Below, piece after piece: positions 61,648-64,000 of a stretch of 64,000 bases of DNA. Below the pieces are notes generated by a model, which worked only from the letters and a program-made list of their open reading frames with translations, was not told the DNA's origin and did no database searches. Within the stretch, counting starts at the first letter, position 1, and each line of letters starts with the position of its first letter. Source of the DNA: Ktedonobacter robiniae. Lineage in GTDB: Bacteria; Chloroflexota; Ktedonobacteria; Ktedonobacterales; Ktedonobacteraceae. The stretch lies in the NCBI RefSeq assembly GCF_016587375.1, contig NZ_BNJG01000002.1:744001-808000 (forward strand), read 5' to 3'. A program made the translations under genes and the position numbers.

Positions 61648-62922
61648 ATGGACACTCAAACAATTCTCGACAAAATCAACCGCCGGCGTTTTTTACAGGC
61701 CACCGGCGCAGCGGCGGCGAGTGCCGCTTTTCTGGCTGCCTGTGGTAATACCACTCCGGGTAGTACCGGTGGTAATGGCCAGTTGGTGTTACAGCAGTGG
61801 TATCACCAGTATGGTGAAGCGGGCACCGAGGAGGCTGCCAAGCGTTACGCAAAGGAGTACACCCAAACCTCCATCAACCTCGTCTGGAAACCTGGCGATT
61901 ATTTCACTCCCCTCAATGCATCCTTATTGAGCGGGAATCCTCCTGATACTTTTGAAGGATGGGTTCATGCAGATCAGGTGAATGCCGGATTGCTTGAGCC
62001 ACTAGATGATATCCTTGCTTCTGCGAAAGACGACTTTTCCGCTTCCAGCCTCATCCCCTACACATACAACGGAAAAGTTTATGCCATTCCAATGATTGTA
62101 GATACTGGTTTGCTCTACTATCGCAAAAGTGTCCTTACAAAGGCTGGAGTCAAGCCACCTGAGACTATGGACGAGTTGATCAATGCTGCGAACAAGCTTA
62201 CGACTGGTAATCAGAAGGGTCTCTTCATTGGAAACGATGGTGGCATTGGCGCATTGCTACAGATCGCTCCCTGGTCTGCTGGTAGCGACTTCCTGACAAC
62301 GGATAATAAGCTTGTGTTCAATAATGATCGGACTGTGTTGGCTTATCAAAAGGTGCGTGAGCTCTATCAGTCGAAGAGTCTGCTGCTGGGTTATACCACT
62401 GACTGGGCGGACCCTGGCGCTTTCATTAGTGGAGCGACTGCTATGCAGTGGGGTGGCTTATGGTCAATGCCGGCTATTATCAAAGGTCTTGGCGATGACT
62501 TTGGAGTCGTACCCTGGCCAAAACTTGATGCACAGGGGACACCAGCGACATTTTCTGGCGGTTGGGGTGCGATGGTTGCAGCCAAAGGGAAGCACGTGCA
62601 GGAGGCCAAAGCGTTTACAAAATGGCTCTGGATTGATAATACGAAAGATCAGCAGGATTGGAGTCTGAATTACGGCTTCCATCTTCCACCACGGAAGAGC
62701 GCTGCCGCTTCCGCCTCAAAACTCAGCAGCGGTCCAGCCGCAGATGCTGTAAGTATCCTCAACCAATATGGCAAGCCCAATCCTCCCGCCTGGGATACGA
62801 CCATGAGTACAGCACTTACAGATGCCGTCACCAATATCGTCAAAAATGGTGCCGATGCCAAAACTGAGTTGGCTAAAGCAGAAGCAAAGTGCCAGGCCGA
62901 GTTACAAACGATTGTAAAGTAG
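61648..62922 (+). CDS. CUT1 sugar-binding lipoprotein, Tat-type signal
   Basis: The 424-residue family 1 solute-binding protein has NRRRFLQATGAAAASAAFLA (twin-arginine motif) and lipobox LAAC, so it is exported folded and lipidated at about Cys32. Body motifs are QQWYHQYGEAGTEEAAKRYA, GNPPDTFEGWVHADQ, a YYRKSVLTKAGVKPP hinge and FSGGWGAMVAAKGKHVQEAK. It feeds the permease gene that follows. Its position downstream of the ROK gene and opposite the GH27 alpha-galactosidase suggests galactose-containing oligosaccharides as ligand. Confidence 0.9.
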   Translation: MDTQTILDKINRRRFLQATGAAAASAAFLAACGNTTPGSTGGNGQLVLQQWYHQYGEAGTEEAAKRYAKEYTQTSINLVWKPGDYFTPLNASLLSGNPPDTFEGWVHADQVNAGLLEPLDDILASAKDDFSASSLIPYTYNGKVYAIPMIVDTGLLYYRKSVLTKAGVKPPETMDELINAANKLTTGNQKGLFIGNDGGIGALLQIAPWSAGSDFLTTDNKLVFNNDRTVLAYQKVRELYQSKSLLLGYTTDWADPGAFISGATAMQWGGLWSMPAIIKGLGDDFGVVPWPKLDAQGTPATFSGGWGAMVAAKGKHVQEAKAFTKWLWIDNTKDQQDWSLNYGFHLPPRKSAAASASKLSSGPAADAVSILNQYGKPNPPAWDTTMSTALTDAVTNIVKNGADAKTELAKAEAKCQAELQTIVK

Positions 62923-62931
62923 TTTTATCGA

Positions 62932-62968
62932 GGAGCATGAACAAACCTGGCGGAATGTTTCATGCTCC
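62932..62968 (+). terminator. Hairpin between binding-protein and permease genes
   Basis: GGAGCATGA (62932-62940) pairs with TCATGCTCC (62960-62968). It is placed as in the fucose operon (13348-13393), ten bases after the binding-protein stop. Confidence 0.5.
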
Positions 62969-63061
62969 ACTGCAGGCCTATGACCATATCGATACCTGGC
63001 AGTGTACTGGACTGAATTTACTGGTTCATACCAACAGGTGCCTTTCAGGAAGGATAGCTGT

Positions 63062-64000
63062 ATGGAGTCCACCAAAGTCATTTCACCTGCTCAACCAGAG
63101 GCACCTCTGGACGTGAAACAGAGAGGGAAACGCTCTACGCTACGAAAACGTCTCAAGATTGAGCTCGCCTTCTGGGGTTTTGCGGCCCCTCTCCTAATTG
63201 GTCTGGTGGTGTTTGTCTATATCCCTATTCTCTGGAGTATCTTCCTCAGTTTCTTCGATGCCCGCAGCACCATAGCACCGACACAATTTGTTGGCCTGGC
63301 CAATTATGCCAGCATACTCAATGATACAGCCTATCAGCAGGCTCTGGTCACGATCACGCTCTTCGCGCTTTTCATTATACCGACCACTTTTGCGCTTTCT
63401 CTTGGACTTGCGCTCATGGTCAACAGTATTCGTTTTGCCCAACCATTCTTCCGTTCCGTGTTCTTTCTTCCAACGGCCTGTTCTTATGTCGTGGCCTCGC
63501 TCATCTGGAAGCTCGATATCTTCAATGGTCTCCCTACGGGGTTTGCCAACACCATTTTGACCTCCTTGCATATGGATCCTATTAACACCTGGATTTCCAG
63601 CCCAAATCCCCCGTACTACTGGATTGTACTGGTCTCGCTCCGTCTCTGGATACAGGTTGGCGTCTATATGTTGCTTTTTATTGCAGGATTGCAAACCATT
63701 CCGCAAGAATTGTATGAAGCCGCGACGGTCGATGGTGCCAGGCGTGGTTGGACCACTTTCCGCTATATAACCTTTCCTTTGCTACGCAATACTTCGGTTG
63801 CCATTCTGATTCTGAACTTGATCGCAGCCTATCAAGCGTTCGATGAGTTCTATAACATTATGGGGAGTACGGCGTCCAGTGGCAATGCGTCTCTGGGACG
63901 ACCGCCGCTCCTCTATATCTTCCAGGTCGCTCTAGGTTCGCAAGATTATGGTCGTGGGAGCGCAGGTGCAATCATTCTCGCAATCATTATTATTGTGTTT
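63062..64000 (+). CDS. CUT1 sugar ABC transporter permease (MalF type), partial
   Basis: ATG 63062 follows AGGAAGG at good spacing. The frame is open to the right edge (313 codons). A cytoplasmic N-terminus of about 32 residues is followed by helices (FWGFAAPLLIGLVVFVYIPI, ALVTITLFALFIIPTTFALS and others). The coupling loop is ELYEAATVDGARRGWTTFRY, then TFPLL. It forms the channel for the upstream binding protein; the MalG-type partner should follow outside the window. Confidence 0.92.
   Translation, partial: MESTKVISPAQPEAPLDVKQRGKRSTLRKRLKIELAFWGFAAPLLIGLVVFVYIPILWSIFLSFFDARSTIAPTQFVGLANYASILNDTAYQQALVTITLFALFIIPTTFALSLGLALMVNSIRFAQPFFRSVFFLPTACSYVVASLIWKLDIFNGLPTGFANTILTSLHMDPINTWISSPNPPYYWIVLVSLRLWIQVGVYMLLFIAGLQTIPQELYEAATVDGARRGWTTFRYITFPLLRNTSVAILILNLIAAYQAFDEFYNIMGSTASSGNASLGRPPLLYIFQVALGSQDYGRGSAGAIILAIIIIVF

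Noticed and set aside
1..64000. CRISPR arrays, rRNA and tRNA genes, phage modules, biosynthetic gene clusters
   Set aside because: No regularly spaced repeats, no conserved rRNA or tRNA sequence and no phage or NRPS/PKS genes were recognised by eye. A covariance and repeat search would be needed to be certain.

Overview
The window reads as a soil-type, mesophilic Chloroflexota genome of the Ktedonobacteria kind. This is an inference from three things: the Ktedonobacter-like flavour of the lipoprotein sugar-binding proteins, regulators and transposase remnants; the moderate GC content; and the mix of large sugar operons with very many decayed mobile elements and broken genes. No rRNA, tRNA or CRISPR array was seen.

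Layout. 1-5.3 kb: small accessory genes and debris (a frameshifted DUF2695 protein, a PP2C-like protein, an HTH-like small protein paired with an SRPBCC protein, an aminoglycoside-phosphotransferase-like kinase and a dead rve-type transposase). 5.3-7.3 kb: a PLP aminotransferase divergent from an Lrp/AsnC regulator. 7.6-16.4 kb: an L-fucose utilisation operon on the minus strand (solute-binding protein, two CUT1 permeases, L-fucose/L-rhamnose mutarotase, GH29 alpha-L-fucosidase, zinc dehydrogenase, and an aldo/keto reductase cut off by a rearrangement), with a divergent LacI regulator and a LacI-type operator between them. 16.4-28.6 kb: F420-type oxidoreductase, 5'-3' exonuclease, NTF2-like protein, an ISL3 element with intact ends and an 8-bp target duplication but a dead transposase, two MITE-like elements, and remnants of LuxR/MalT, IS3 and IS6 genes around an aldo/keto reductase and a VOC protein.

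28.6-48.4 kb: a complete myo-inositol operon on the minus strand. Order of transcription is LacI regulator, iolB, iolC, iolD, CUT2 binding protein, permease, ATPase, iolA, iolE, iolG and a LacD-type aldolase that very likely supplies the IolJ step. A 22-bp perfect palindrome lies upstream of the regulator. The operon is bracketed by two paralogous peptide-type binding proteins; the distal one belongs to an Opp permease pair whose OppC is frameshifted and which has no ATPase genes nearby. A 47-residue alanine-rich protein gene lies beside a 44-bp perfect palindrome.

48.8-64 kb: aldo/keto reductase, dead transposase, patatin, WYL regulator and GNAT enzyme, followed by a second glycan region (SGNH acetylesterase, GH95 alpha-L-fucosidase, secreted GH27 alpha-galactosidase with two CBM35-like domains). 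These face a ROK regulator (frameshifted in a G run) and a CUT1 transporter running off the right edge. Together the genes indicate uptake and breakdown of fucose, galactosides (probably plant or microbial polysaccharide side chains) and inositol.
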